Origin: Streptomyces asiaticus
GTDB lineage: Bacteria; Actinomycetota; Actinomycetes; Streptomycetales; Streptomycetaceae
Direction of reading: 5' to 3'
Length of the DNA stretch: 64,000 bases
Assembly (NCBI RefSeq): GCF_018138715.1
Contig: NZ_JAGSHX010000001.1
Coordinates: 1,116,001-1,180,000 of the forward strand
Both the position numbers and the translations under genes were made by a program. The notes beneath the pieces were generated by a model that worked only from the letters and a program-made list of their open reading frames with translations, was not told where the DNA came from and searched no databases. Positions 54,885 through 63,005 of this stretch are shown here, one piece after another (the stretch's first letter is position 1; the number at the start of each line of letters is the position of its first letter).

Positions 54885-55703
54885 GGCGAGTGCGAGTTCG
54901 GTGCGAAGCGCGGCCAGAGGGGTGCGGAGTTCTTTGAGAGGCGTCGGCGACGAACCGTTGCTGCTGCTCGACTGCGGTGTGTAGGCGGTCCAGGGTGGTG
55001 TTCAGGGTGCGACCCAGTCGGCTGATCTCGTTGTCCGTCCGAGGTAGAGGGACGTGCCGGTCGAGATGGTGCGTGCTGAGTTGGGCGAATTCGGCGCGGA
55101 TGGCTTCCATCGGCCGCAGCACCCGCCCGGCCGCGTACCAGGCGCTCGCGCTCGCCACAGTGGTGATGAAAGCGACCGCTCCCGAAAGCGACCACACCAC
55201 CGTCCGCAACTGATCCTGCTCCCGCTGCAGCGGATTCTCCGCCAACAGCACCCAGTCCGGTACCCGGCCCAGGATCTCGGATTTATCAGGCACCGCGAAC
55301 CGGTAGGCCGTGGCGCCGCTGAACGGCCACAACGACAGCGCGCCCCCTTTCGGCTCGGTCTGGAGCTCCTTTCAGTCAGACGGCATCGTGTCCCCGGGCA
55401 GAAGCGGTAGATACTCCTATGCGCACCCGCTTCATCATGCACGACAAGGGGTTTGTCGCATGGTCCCAGCTTGATACCGAAGTCGTAATTGTGGTATCCG
55501 AGGGCCAAGATTTCGGTCGAGGTCCTGGTCGCGGGGGCGGCTTGGTTAAGGAGCCTGGCCCGTACAGCAACAGCAGCTACGACGGCGGTGCCAGTCAGAG
55601 GCACGGCCACGAGGAGAGCAACGAGCAGAGCGGTGCGGGCCCGGATGGTAGTCGGCCGCAGTCTCCCCAGACGGCCGCGCCGGGTCCTCCCACGGATGGT
55701 CAT
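54885..55703 (-). pseudogene. Sensor histidine kinase, truncated and frameshifted
   Basis: Starts at ATG 55703, overlapping the response-regulator stop (ATGA). It has a membrane segment (TALLVALLVAVPLTGTAVVAAVAV), then an extracellular domain, a frameshift near 55340, a second membrane segment and HAMP (FITTVASASAWYAAGRVLRPMEAIRAEF), RLGRTLNTTLDRLHTAVEQQQRFVADAS, and a second frameshift in the H-box. The ATPase domain is absent, cut by the IS701 fragment. It cannot signal. Confidence 0.8.
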
Positions 55704-56230
55704 GCGGGAGCGGGACCGGGCTCGAGGCGGTAGCCGCAGCCGCGCACCGTGTGAATGGTGTGTACACCGTACGGGGCATCGATCTTGCGACGCAGGGCGC
55801 TGATATAGACCTCAACGATGTTGATGTCGCCATCGAAGTCGTTGTCCCAGACATGTTCGAGGACCTCGGTATTGGCGACTACCTCGCCGCGGCGGCGGGC
55901 GAGATACTCCAGCACCGAGAACTCCCTGGCAGTCAGTGCCAGTACCGCTTCCCCGCGGCTGCAGCGTCGTGCGGCCGGATCGATATGCAAGTTTCCGACC
56001 TCGAAGGCTGCCGGGCGTTCGCGCTGACCACGGCGGATCAGGGCCCTCAGGCGGGCCGTCAGCGCGACGAAGGAGAATGCCAGCACGGCCACGTCGTAGG
56101 CGTTGGTCGTCGCCAGTTCCAGGCCGTAGGGCCCGTCGAAGGCAACGTCTACCGCGTAACCTTCACCGGCCAGCCCCCGTCTGAGTAACTCCGCTGGCCG
56201 CCGGTCGTCCTCCACCACGAGAATCCGCAT
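55700..56230 (-). CDS. OmpR-family response regulator with a receiver deletion
   Basis: 176 residues; family members have about 225. The receiver begins normally (MRILVVEDDRRPAELLRRGLAGEGYAVDVAFDGPYGLEL, NAYDVAVL) but at residue 51, where the phosphorylated Asp should be, it jumps in frame to AFSFVALTARLRAL, the end of the receiver. About 45 residues, including the acceptor Asp and the Thr/Lys switch residues, are missing. The winged-helix domain is complete (LTAREFSVLEYLARRRGEVVANTEVLEHVW ... IHTVRGCGYRL). It may act as a phosphorylation-independent DNA-binding protein or be dead. Confidence 0.8.
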   Translation of the reverse strand: MRILVVEDDRRPAELLRRGLAGEGYAVDVAFDGPYGLELATTNAYDVAVLAFSFVALTARLRALIRRGQRERPAAFEVGNLHIDPAARRCSRGEAVLALTAREFSVLEYLARRRGEVVANTEVLEHVWDNDFDGDINIVEVYISALRRKIDAPYGVHTIHTVRGCGYRLEPGPAPA

Positions 56231-56689
56231 ACCTCACAGCACCCCGCATCCCTGCTGAAGCCACCCTGAAAGATCCTCAGCAACCTTCAGTATCTGCTCA
56301 GCGCTGTGATGGCAGCATCGTTGTCGCTGTACCAGGAGGGGCGCATCGACCCGCACAACAACATCGTCCGAGGGCCGCCGGCGCACACAGGAGCGGGTTT
56401 CAACGATCTCCTCGCATGCTCACCTGGACAATCCCGGTTGCGCCGCCGAGCAGACTTTCTCGGCGGCAACCCGGGAGGAGGGGTTACTTTGCCACTGAGA
56501 TTCAGACGGAGGACGCTCGGCCTCACAGGCCGGGCCACGTACGGGATACCGCTGCGGGACTACAGGAACCTGCCGCCCACAGCGTGCGCGAATCAGCAAC
56601 AACCCTGCGCGGAATGACAAGGCCGGGTGCTGCCGCGCTCGGCATCCTCAATGCCGAACCTCATACGCTTGCCCTCGGCGTCGATGAAG
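56231..56689. other. Intergenic, upstream of the response regulator
   Basis: No gene recognised. Near the regulator, CTCAGCAACCTTCAGTATCT repeats a CTCAGC/TTCAG motif that could be a response-regulator binding site. Confidence 0.3.
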
Positions 56690-56973
56690 CCGCTGACTTA
56701 TAGTGGAGTCCTCGACGCGCTGAACGCGTCATGCAAACGCCTGGGGGCCGCAACAAGTGCGACACCACCGGCAAGAACTGGCCCGCCGGATCGTGCTCAA
56801 ACATCTGGGGCGACAAGTTCGACTACATGTTCTTCGGCGACCGCGGCTTGCGACTCATAGATTGTGATGTCGTCAACCGCAAGAACACCGTGAGTTCGCG
56901 GGCGTACAAGGACAACAAACTCAGCGACCACTGGAGGCTCGAAGCCACCATCCGGCCCGTCACCGTACGCTAG
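56690..56973 (+). pseudogene. Fragment of an endonuclease/exonuclease/phosphatase-fold protein
   Basis: After a frame change near 56735 it reads NKCDTTGKNWPAGSCSNIWGDKFDYMFFGDRGLRLIDCDVVNRKNTVSS and then KLSDHWRLEATI. The DYMFF and SDHW elements match the C-terminal strands and catalytic Asp-His pair of DNase I-like enzymes, probably a secreted one. The N-terminal two thirds are missing. Confidence 0.6.
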
Positions 56974-56999
56974 CCCGCGCCGAATCAGGGAAACCCCCT

Positions 57000-57167
57000 C
57001 ATGTCGACGTTCGGCGCCTCAACTGGTCGATCGGCGCCCCGAGGCTGGCTGAACACCGCTCGTGCGTGACGGTCGCCAACCGGGACCCCAGCAACAACGT
57101 TCCGATCCGGCAGTACCAGTGCGAGGGCGACTTCGCCTGGCACTTCACCATCTCCCCGCCTGTCTGA
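57000..57167 (+). pseudogene. Fragment resembling a ricin-type lectin domain
   Basis: One frame reads WSIGAPRLAEHRSCVTVANRDPSNNVPIRQYQCEGDFAWHF and stops at 57167. The QYQCEGDFAWHF end resembles the QxW-type repeat of ricin B lectins. No start. Possibly from the same secreted protein as the preceding fragment. Confidence 0.35.
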
Positions 57168-57214
57168 GCAGGGCCGGGACCACCGCGGCGGTTGCCCCTG
57201 CATCCCTGGCTCGG

Positions 57215-57749
57215 TCAGCCGCCGCCTGGCGTCGGTTTCCTCGGCCAGCTTGGGGTGGCTCCCTTCCGCGCAAGACGCCTGGTCATGAGAGTGATAACCG
57301 CCCAGGTGATCAGCGTTTCGGAATGCTGGACGAGTCGTTCGTAGTCCGGCGCATGCCGGCGGGCGTGCATCATCCAGGCACAGCGACTGTTCGACGACCC
57401 AGCGGCGGGGCAGGACGACGAAGCCGGAGGCGTCCATGGGGCGGCTGACCGGCTTGTTGGTCAGATTCAGGTGCCTTTTTGCCCAGGTCACGAGCTTGCC
57501 GACATAGGCGGAGTCGGCCCAGACGATGGTGATTTTGGGATGCATGAGGCAGAGGCGGAAGAGGACTTCCCTGGCCGCGGCGCTGTCGTGCAGGTCGGCG
57601 GGGGTGACCATGACCAGCAGGGGCAGGCCGCGGGTGTCGACGACCATGTGGCGCTTGCGGCCGTTGATCTTCTTGCCCGCGTCGTAGCCGCGGGAGTCGC
57701 GGCCGACGGTCTCGGCGGCCTTTCTGTCCGCCTCAACGGAGAACCACAC
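57215..57749 (-). pseudogene. IS5-family transposase, C-terminal fragment
   Basis: Reads FSVEADRKAAETVGRDSRGYDAGKKINGRKRHMVVDTRGLPLLVMVTPADLHDSAAAREVLF and VWADSAYVGKLVTWAKRHLNL, then SRPMDASGFVVLPRRWVVEQSL. It shifts frame and continues as HARRHAPDYERLVQHSETLITWAVITLMTRRLARKG. The N-terminal part is absent. Its right end abuts the peptide/HTH gene at 57776. Confidence 0.8.
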
Positions 57750-57775
57750 AAACAGCCCACTGAAGGGAGAACATC

Positions 57776-58345
57776 ATGCGCACTGCGATATCCGCAGTCA
57801 GCGACAAGCTGGTTGCGCTCCTCGCGCCCCGTGCGGCGGCTGCCGCCGCCGCAGTTACGAGAGGCCACGAGATGAGGCATCACTGTCCGCCCTGCCCCGA
57901 CGACGTTTCCGACCCCCGGTCGTTCGTGGACCGCATGCGTGCGCTCAAAGCGTGGTCCGGGCTGACGTACCGGGAGATCGCGGCTCGCGCGCACCAGAAC
58001 GGCGACGTGTTGCCGCCCAGCACGCTCGCGACCGTGCTGGGCCGCACCACTTTGCCCCGGGAGGACGTGGTACGGGCGTTCGTGCGGGTCTGTGGAGGCA
58101 AGGAGGAGACGGACGCCTGGTTACGGGCGCGCAGCGGGATCGCCCAGGCTGCTTGGACGCCGGCCGGCCCGGGTGGGGCGCCCGGGCCGGCTCTAAACGA
58201 CGGGGAGGGCGCCGACGGACGTCACCAGATGGCCGACGCCGCCGTCGCGACAGTGTTCGCCGCCGGTTGCCTGACCTCCTGGTGGTGCGGCAAACGGCTC
58301 GGCAGCAGGGCCACACGGCGACGCCACGGCCAGGGCATGCACTGA
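57776..58345 (+). CDS. HTH protein with a precursor-leader-like N-terminus
   Basis: The long form (189 residues) begins AISAVSDKLVALLAPRAAA, which resembles a RiPP or bacteriocin leader and has the same P-x-A-x-A-x-A ending as the peptide at 62050-62232. It continues in frame into an HTH region: RSFVDRMRALKAWSGLTYREIAARAHQNGDVLPPSTLATVLGRTTLPREDVVRAFVRVCGG. The C-terminus has a hydrophobic, Cys-containing stretch (VATVFAAGCLTSWWCGKRLG). A second in-frame ATG at 57872 with GAGAGG upstream would give a 157-residue regulator without the leader. Both starts have good ribosome sites. It converges with the peptide operon and may regulate it. Confidence 0.65.
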   Translation: MRTAISAVSDKLVALLAPRAAAAAAAVTRGHEMRHHCPPCPDDVSDPRSFVDRMRALKAWSGLTYREIAARAHQNGDVLPPSTLATVLGRTTLPREDVVRAFVRVCGGKEETDAWLRARSGIAQAAWTPAGPGGAPGPALNDGEGADGRHQMADAAVATVFAAGCLTSWWCGKRLGSRATRRRHGQGMH

Positions 58346-58511
58346 ACGGGCTCCTAGGAACCGTTCGTTGATCGCTGTGATGGGGGTACGGCCCGGCGGC
58401 CCGGTTGGGCCTCTCACTCACCACAAGCAAGCAGTTCCGGTCTGGACTCCGCGTAGCCGTGAGGTCTGCATGTGCCGCAGTCGCGGAACAGAACCACCGG
58501 ACGAGCGGGAT

Positions 58512-58982
58512 TCACCGCCGGTGCGCGCCCTCGGGCTGGGGCAGGGACCGCGTCACCACCCCGAGCACGTCGCCCAGCGGGAAGAAGCCCAACTGGCGTG
58601 AGTCCACGCTGGCGGCCGCGTTGTCGCCAAGGAGCACCACGCGGCCCGGCGGCACCCGTCCCTCATGGCCCTCCGCGAGCGGGGGGACCGACCCGGGCGG
58701 CACCGGTTCCCCCGGCACCGCCGCCACCCTCTTCACAATCAGCGGACTGTGCCGGTCCTCCCGCCAGATCGCCGGTGACCGGGGTCGCAGCACCACCACG
58801 ACCTGCCCCCGGCGCACCGTGCGCGTACGGCGCACCAGCAGCCGGTCCCCGTGGTGGTGCGTGGGGGTCATGCTCGTCCCGCGCACGGTGACGACGAGCA
58901 GACGGCGGGCGGCGCCCGCCCCGCAGGCCGCGAGGACGGCCAGCGCCACCGCCGAAACCCAGACGTCCCGCCCGCCGGTCAC
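58512..58982 (-). CDS. S26-family signal-peptidase-like protease of the peptide operon
   Basis: 156 residues. An N-terminal membrane anchor (VWVSAVALAVLAACGAGAARR) precedes VRGTSMTPTHHHGDRLLVRR, with Ser37 as nucleophile. LIVKRVAAVPGE follows with the general-base Lys84, then VVLLGDNAAASVDSRQLGFFPLGDVLG, box E. This is the Ser-Lys dyad of type I signal peptidases in a small form. GTG 58982 overlaps the ABC gene stop (GTGA). Last gene of the peptide operon. Probably removes the leader at the AxA-type site, as no C39 protease is encoded. Confidence 0.88.
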   Translation of the reverse strand: MTGGRDVWVSAVALAVLAACGAGAARRLLVVTVRGTSMTPTHHHGDRLLVRRTRTVRRGQVVVVLRPRSPAIWREDRHSPLIVKRVAAVPGEPVPPGSVPPLAEGHEGRVPPGRVVLLGDNAAASVDSRQLGFFPLGDVLGVVTRSLPQPEGAHRR

Positions 58983-60841
58983 GGTGACACCTCCGTCAGC
59001 GCTGCCCCCTCGGACGGCCCGGCGTCGTCGGGCAAGTAGCCCGTGGCCTGGATTGCGAAGAGCCGCGCGTACTCGCCACCGACCGCCAGCAGCCGCGCGT
59101 GGTCGCCGCGCTCGACGACGCGCCCGTCGGAGAGGACGACGATGACGTCGGCATTGCGGAGCGAGCCCATCCGGTGGGAGATCAGAACGCTGGTCCGGCC
59201 CCGGCGGTGCCGCGCGATCGAGGTGTGGATCTCGTACTCGGCCTCGGCGTCCAGTCGCGCCGAGGGTTCGTCGAGGATCATCAGGTCCCGCGTGCCCCGC
59301 AGGAAGGCCCGCGCCAGAGCCAGACGCTGGCTCTGGCCGCCGGACAGCAGCACACCCGACTCGGGGTCGTCCCTGTCTTCTTCCATAAAGAACGTCCTGG
59401 TAAGCGGTGTCTGATAGCCCTTCGGTAGCTCCTTGACGGTGTCGTGCGCCCCGGCCCGCCGGGCAGCCGACACGATCTGCTCCTCGTCGTCGAGCGCGCC
59501 CAGGTCGCCCAGCGCGATGTTCTCAGCCGCCGTCAGGTCGTATTGCACGAAGTCCTGGAATACCGCGGTGATCCGGTCGCGCAGCTCCGCCGGATCGACC
59601 TCGCGCAGGTCGACGCCGTCCCACAGGATGGCGCCCTGGGTCGGATCGTAGAAGCGGCAGAGCAGTTTGACCAGCGTCGTCTTGCCCGACCCGTTGAGGC
59701 CCACCAGGGCCAGCGAACTACCATGGGGAATGGTCAGGTTGACGCCCCTGAGGACCCACGGGTGCCGCTCCGAGTACCGGAACCACACGTCGCGCAGCTC
59801 GATGCCCCGGCGCAGGGCGGGCAGCGGCCGGGGGTCCGGCGCGAGTACCAGGTCCGGCGGGGCCTCGATCACGTACCGGTAGTGGCTGAAGATCAGCAGC
59901 GACTCGCTGGCACGGGCCGCCTCGTGCGCCAGCGCGGCGAACGCGGACTGGGTCCCGGCGATGGCGGCGACGAGGAGCGTGACGTCACCCGCCGTCAACT
60001 CGCCCCGGTACGTCCCGCGCACCGCCCACAGCAGACTCCCGCCCGTCATCAGCGAGGCGAGCAGCCCGAGGCCCGACTGCACGGCGACCTCGCGCCGGTC
60101 CACGGCCCGGCGGGCCGCGTTGGCCGTCCGCCGCTCGGCGAGCATCCGGTCCCGCAGGAAGCCGCCGATGGCGAAGAGGCGCACCTCCTTGGCCGCCTCG
60201 GCGTCCGCCAGGAGACCGCCGTAGAACCACTCCCGCCGCTCCATCGCCCCGACCCGCCAGGCCACGCCCGCCCGCCGACGCGAAAGGGCGATCTCCGCGC
60301 AGAGCGTCGGCACCCCGGCGGCGGCCACCAGGATTGTCAGTACCGGGTTCAGCACCAGCAGGGAACCCAGGAAGCCGGTGACCGTGATCGCGGACCGTGC
60401 CAGGCCGAGTGTCGCGTCCATCACCTGTGCGGGGACGCGGCCACCGCCCTGCCGGGCCAGTTGTAGCCGGTCCAGGAAGGCTGGGTCCTCGAAGCGGCTC
60501 AGGCCGGGGAAGCCCGCCGCCTTTGTGAAGAGCTGGGCGTCGGCGCGGAGTGCGGTACGCCGGTCCACCTCCGCGGACAGGTAGCGGCACACGTGCGGCA
60601 GCAGGGCGGCGACGGCACCGACGACCGTGAGGCCGAGCGCCGGGGCGAGCAGCGCGCTCATCCCCGCGCCCGAGCCCAGGTTGTCCAGCACCGACTTGGT
60701 CAGCCACGCCGCGGCGACCGTCAGCAGACCGGCGGCCAGACTCAGCACGCCGTACAGCATGGACGCGACCGGAGCGGCCCCGGCCGCCAGGCTGGCGGCC
60801 AGCAGCAGCCCGCCCCGGCGTGCGGGCACAGACGGATTCAT
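58979..60841 (-). CDS. ABC exporter (fused membrane and ATPase domains), no C39 peptidase
   Basis: 620 residues. The membrane half occupies residues 1-330 with about six segments (SMLYGVLSLAAGLLTVAAAWL, ALTVVGAVAALLP). The ATPase half has Walker A VGLNGSGKTTLVKL, Q-loop VFQDFVQYDLTAAENIALGD, signature LLSGGQSQRLALARAFL, Walker B LMILDEPSARLDAEAE, and the H-loop SVLISHRMGSLRNADVIVVL. It starts directly in the membrane region, so unlike lantibiotic exporters it cannot cut a leader itself. ATG 60841 overlaps the thioredoxin gene stop, and its own stop overlaps the S26 start. Probably exports the peptide. Confidence 0.9.
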   Translation of the reverse strand: MNPSVPARRGGLLLAASLAAGAAPVASMLYGVLSLAAGLLTVAAAWLTKSVLDNLGSGAGMSALLAPALGLTVVGAVAALLPHVCRYLSAEVDRRTALRADAQLFTKAAGFPGLSRFEDPAFLDRLQLARQGGGRVPAQVMDATLGLARSAITVTGFLGSLLVLNPVLTILVAAAGVPTLCAEIALSRRRAGVAWRVGAMERREWFYGGLLADAEAAKEVRLFAIGGFLRDRMLAERRTANAARRAVDRREVAVQSGLGLLASLMTGGSLLWAVRGTYRGELTAGDVTLLVAAIAGTQSAFAALAHEAARASESLLIFSHYRYVIEAPPDLVLAPDPRPLPALRRGIELRDVWFRYSERHPWVLRGVNLTIPHGSSLALVGLNGSGKTTLVKLLCRFYDPTQGAILWDGVDLREVDPAELRDRITAVFQDFVQYDLTAAENIALGDLGALDDEEQIVSAARRAGAHDTVKELPKGYQTPLTRTFFMEEDRDDPESGVLLSGGQSQRLALARAFLRGTRDLMILDEPSARLDAEAEYEIHTSIARHRRGRTSVLISHRMGSLRNADVIVVLSDGRVVERGDHARLLAVGGEYARLFAIQATGYLPDDAGPSEGAALTEVSP

Positions 60842-61398
60842 CGCGGGGACGCCTCCCGCGCCAAGTCCACCATATGACCGGTGACGACGGTACGGTCCCG
60901 GTCCGAGCGGACGCGCAGTGTCGCGGGGAACGCGTCCACGCGCAGGGCCGCGCACACCGGCCCACCCCTCGGTTCCACGACGACTCGGGCCACCGAGCTC
61001 AGCTCCCGGACGAAGCGCTCGCACTCCTCTGGTTCGCCGACGACGATCGCGAGCGTCCGGTCCCGGCCGCCGGGCTCGGCGGCCGCGTACGCGACGAGTT
61101 CGGGCAGCTTCGCCCGGCACGGCTCGCAGTTCGGGGAGAGGAAGGCGATCAGTGCCTCGTCCGGCAGCAAGGAGCGGCTAACCAGTGCGCCGTCCACCGA
61201 CACGGCGGTGAAGGGGGGCAGTTCCTCTCCGGGGCGCAGCGGCGTCATCCCCCTGCCCGGCGCCCGCGCGGGCCCGGCCGGACCGTACTCCCGCAGCTTC
61301 TTGATCACTCCGATGGTGAGCAGCAGGTCCAATACGCACAGGATGCCAACGAGCACCACTGCCGAAGTCAGAGCAGCCATCCAGCACCTCTCAGTCAC
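60838..61398 (-). CDS. TlpA/MauD-like membrane-anchored thioredoxin
   Basis: 186 residues. N-terminal anchor (MAALTSAVVLVGILCVLDLLLTIGV), then a thioredoxin fold: PFTAVSVDGALVSRS, FLSPNCEPCRAKLPELVAY with the Cys91-Cys94 pair (CEPC), and DAFPATLRVR with the cis-Pro. Its layout is that of MauD, which with MauE makes disulfides in methylamine dehydrogenase. ATG 61398 overlaps the MauE-like stop. Located outside the membrane, it would oxidise or shuffle disulfides of the six-Cys peptide. Confidence 0.88.
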   Translation of the reverse strand: MTERCWMAALTSAVVLVGILCVLDLLLTIGVIKKLREYGPAGPARAPGRGMTPLRPGEELPPFTAVSVDGALVSRSLLPDEALIAFLSPNCEPCRAKLPELVAYAAAEPGGRDRTLAIVVGEPEECERFVRELSSVARVVVEPRGGPVCAALRVDAFPATLRVRSDRDRTVVTGHMVDLAREASPR

Positions 61399-61943
61399 TC
61401 AGTCATGGAAGGGGCAACGGGCCGGAACAGACTCACCAGGTCCTCCACCACGGTGACCAGGCCGCCGGCAACCGCGCCCGTGCACCACGCCACCGCGACC
61501 ATTCCGGGGTCCGATCCACCAGCCGGGCCGGTCACCACCGCCGCCGCGCCCACCCCGGCGACGGACGCCAGCAGCCCGTTCCGTATGACGTGCGCCCGGC
61601 CCAGCGGCGCGGCCGAGCGGCCGAAGCACCGGCAGCGCACGGTGGTTCCCCTGCCCACCGACCGGGCGATGACCACGGTGAACACAGCAAGAAGCGCGGT
61701 GGCCGTCAGCAAACCCGCCAGTGTCGCCGGGGTGTACGGCAGGATCAGCGCGAGGCAGACAGCGCCCTCCACCGCGACCACCGCGAGAGCCACCGCCCGC
61801 ACGGCTGACCCGGACACCGCGGCGAGGGGCCGCAACGAGTCGGTGAAGGCGGAGAACGCCCCGGCCCTGCCGACCTTGCCGGCCACGGCGATGAGGAACA
61901 TGGCGGTCAGCAGCCCGCGCACGCCGTAAGCGAAGTAGTTCAT
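61395..61943 (-). CDS. MauE/DoxX-like redox membrane protein
   Basis: 182 residues with four membrane segments (GLLTAMFLIAVAGKVGRAGAF, AVRAVALAVVAVEGAVCLALILPY, ATLAGLLTATALLAVFTVVIARSVG, a later pair). The MauE signature TVRCRCFGRSAAPLGRAHVIRNGLLA contains a Cys-x-Cys pair. MauE-like proteins pass electrons between thioredoxin-like partners and quinone. The ATG at 61943 lies 106 bp after the precursor stop, and the next gene overlaps. Confidence 0.87.
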   Translation of the reverse strand: MNYFAYGVRGLLTAMFLIAVAGKVGRAGAFSAFTDSLRPLAAVSGSAVRAVALAVVAVEGAVCLALILPYTPATLAGLLTATALLAVFTVVIARSVGRGTTVRCRCFGRSAAPLGRAHVIRNGLLASVAGVGAAAVVTGPAGGSDPGMVAVAWCTGAVAGGLVTVVEDLVSLFRPVAPSMTE

Positions 61944-62049
61944 TGCCGCCTTCTCTCAGGGCCCGGGACCCGCTGGCCGGAGTCCCGTCGTGCACAGGAG
62001 GGAGGGCACACCGAGCGGTACGCCCTCCCCGGTCACCGGTGCTCCGCCG

Positions 62050-62232
62050 TCAGCAGGGGCTTTCCGACGGCTCGCCGTACCAGCGGCAGTTCCTGCCGCT
62101 GTTGTTGCAGCACCAGTCCTGCCAGCGGCCCTCTGCGTTGCAACGCGTGATGCAGATGAGTGCGTCCGCGTCGGCGGATGGGAGGAACCGTTCCAGCAGG
62201 GAGGTGCCGAGATTTCCGAGCCTGTTGAGCAT
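62050..62232 (-). CDS. Six-cysteine precursor peptide, secreted bacteriocin candidate
   Basis: 60 residues (62 if the first of two ATGs, at 62238, is used). ATG 62232 is preferred because ACGAGGA lies at the proper distance. The N-terminal leader LGTSLLERFLPSADADA ends in an AxA-type site. The core has cysteines at 27, 31, 41, 42, 49 and 60, the last residue being Cys (ICITRC, WCCNNSGRNC, SESPC), plus three Trp. Few Ser/Thr and no lanthionine or radical-SAM enzymes nearby argue for disulfides. It heads an operon of redox, export and protease genes. No family is recognised. Confidence 0.8.
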   Translation of the reverse strand: MLNRLGNLGTSLLERFLPSADADALICITRCNAEGRWQDWCCNNSGRNCRWYGEPSESPC

Positions 62233-62238
62233 GACCAT

Positions 62239-62719
62239 TCCTCGTTTCGACGGCCCCTCGTGTCCCGGAGGGAGACGTCCGGTAGGGAGGCGAGGGGGTC
62301 TGGACCCGACCCGGTGAGCGGGCGGGATGAACGGTGACGAGTCTGGGGTGGGGTGAGCACTGGTTCAACGCTGGGACGGCGCTCCGACACATTCCGAACG
62401 CGTTCCGAACACCGGGGCCTGGTAGGAGCGTCTGTTCAGGACGCGTCCGCAGGTTCGTTCCGGTCGCCGGTCGCCGGTCGCCGGTCGCCGGTCGCCGGGC
62501 GACTATGTGCGACATCCCGTGGTGCGCCACGAGGCGCCAGTGCGCTGTGAGGCGCGGTGAATCGAAGGAGGTGCAAGACCTCCTCGCCAGGCTGTCGCAG
62601 CAGCGTGGTGGGAGCTGAGGGTCCGACCCGGGAGACGCCGGGGAAGGCGGGAAGCAGCGCTGAATAAGCCGGGACTGCTCGTCGCGGAGGTTGTTGATCA
62701 CCGTGTCGGCCTCGTGCGG
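62239..62719. other. Promoter-proximal intergenic region of the peptide operon
   Basis: 481 bp with no convincing gene, only low-complexity frames and the tandem heptamer at 62461-62495. The operon promoter should be here. No clear -10/-35 or operator was found. Confidence 0.4.
62461..62495. repeat. Tandem heptamer CGGTCGC, five copies
   Basis: CGGTCGC is repeated five times head to tail, then breaks into CGGGCG. It lies about 230 bp upstream of the peptide gene. Confidence 0.85.
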
Positions 62720-63005
62720 GGCTGGTCGAGCCCCTTGACAAAAAAGCACGCTGGCGGCGGCCTTGAGGATCTCATTCGCCCGCCGCAACTCAGCGTATTT
62801 CCTTACACAGTTGCGCGAGTTCGATGCGCTCGTCAGTGGTCAGCAGGTCGGGCCCGCTGCCCTGGCCGGCCTCCGCCTGGCGGACCCAGCCCCGCAAAGC
62901 TTCCTTGTGGATGCCCAGGTCTCGGGCCACGTGAGCGACCGGACGGCCGGAGGACTGGACTTCACGGACCGCTCGCTCACGCAGCTCGTCCGGGTACTTC
63001 CAAGG
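62720..63005 (-). pseudogene. IS3-family OrfA remnant
   Basis: KYPDELRERAVREVQSSGRPVAHVARDLGIHKEALRGWVRQAEAG is the same OrfA type as at 27330-27770. The coiled coil is broken by a frame change (LAQLCKEIR / MRRANEILKAAASVLF). It ends near 62720 and nothing of OrfB is found. Confidence 0.75.

Noticed and set aside
58512..62232. A lanthipeptide or thiopeptide cluster
   Set aside because: No LanB, LanC, LanM, cyclodehydratase or radical-SAM gene. The exporter lacks C39, and the core has few Ser/Thr.
62461..62499. A CRISPR array
   Set aside because: Seven-base head-to-tail repeats without spacers. No cas genes in the window, and no CRISPR was seen elsewhere.
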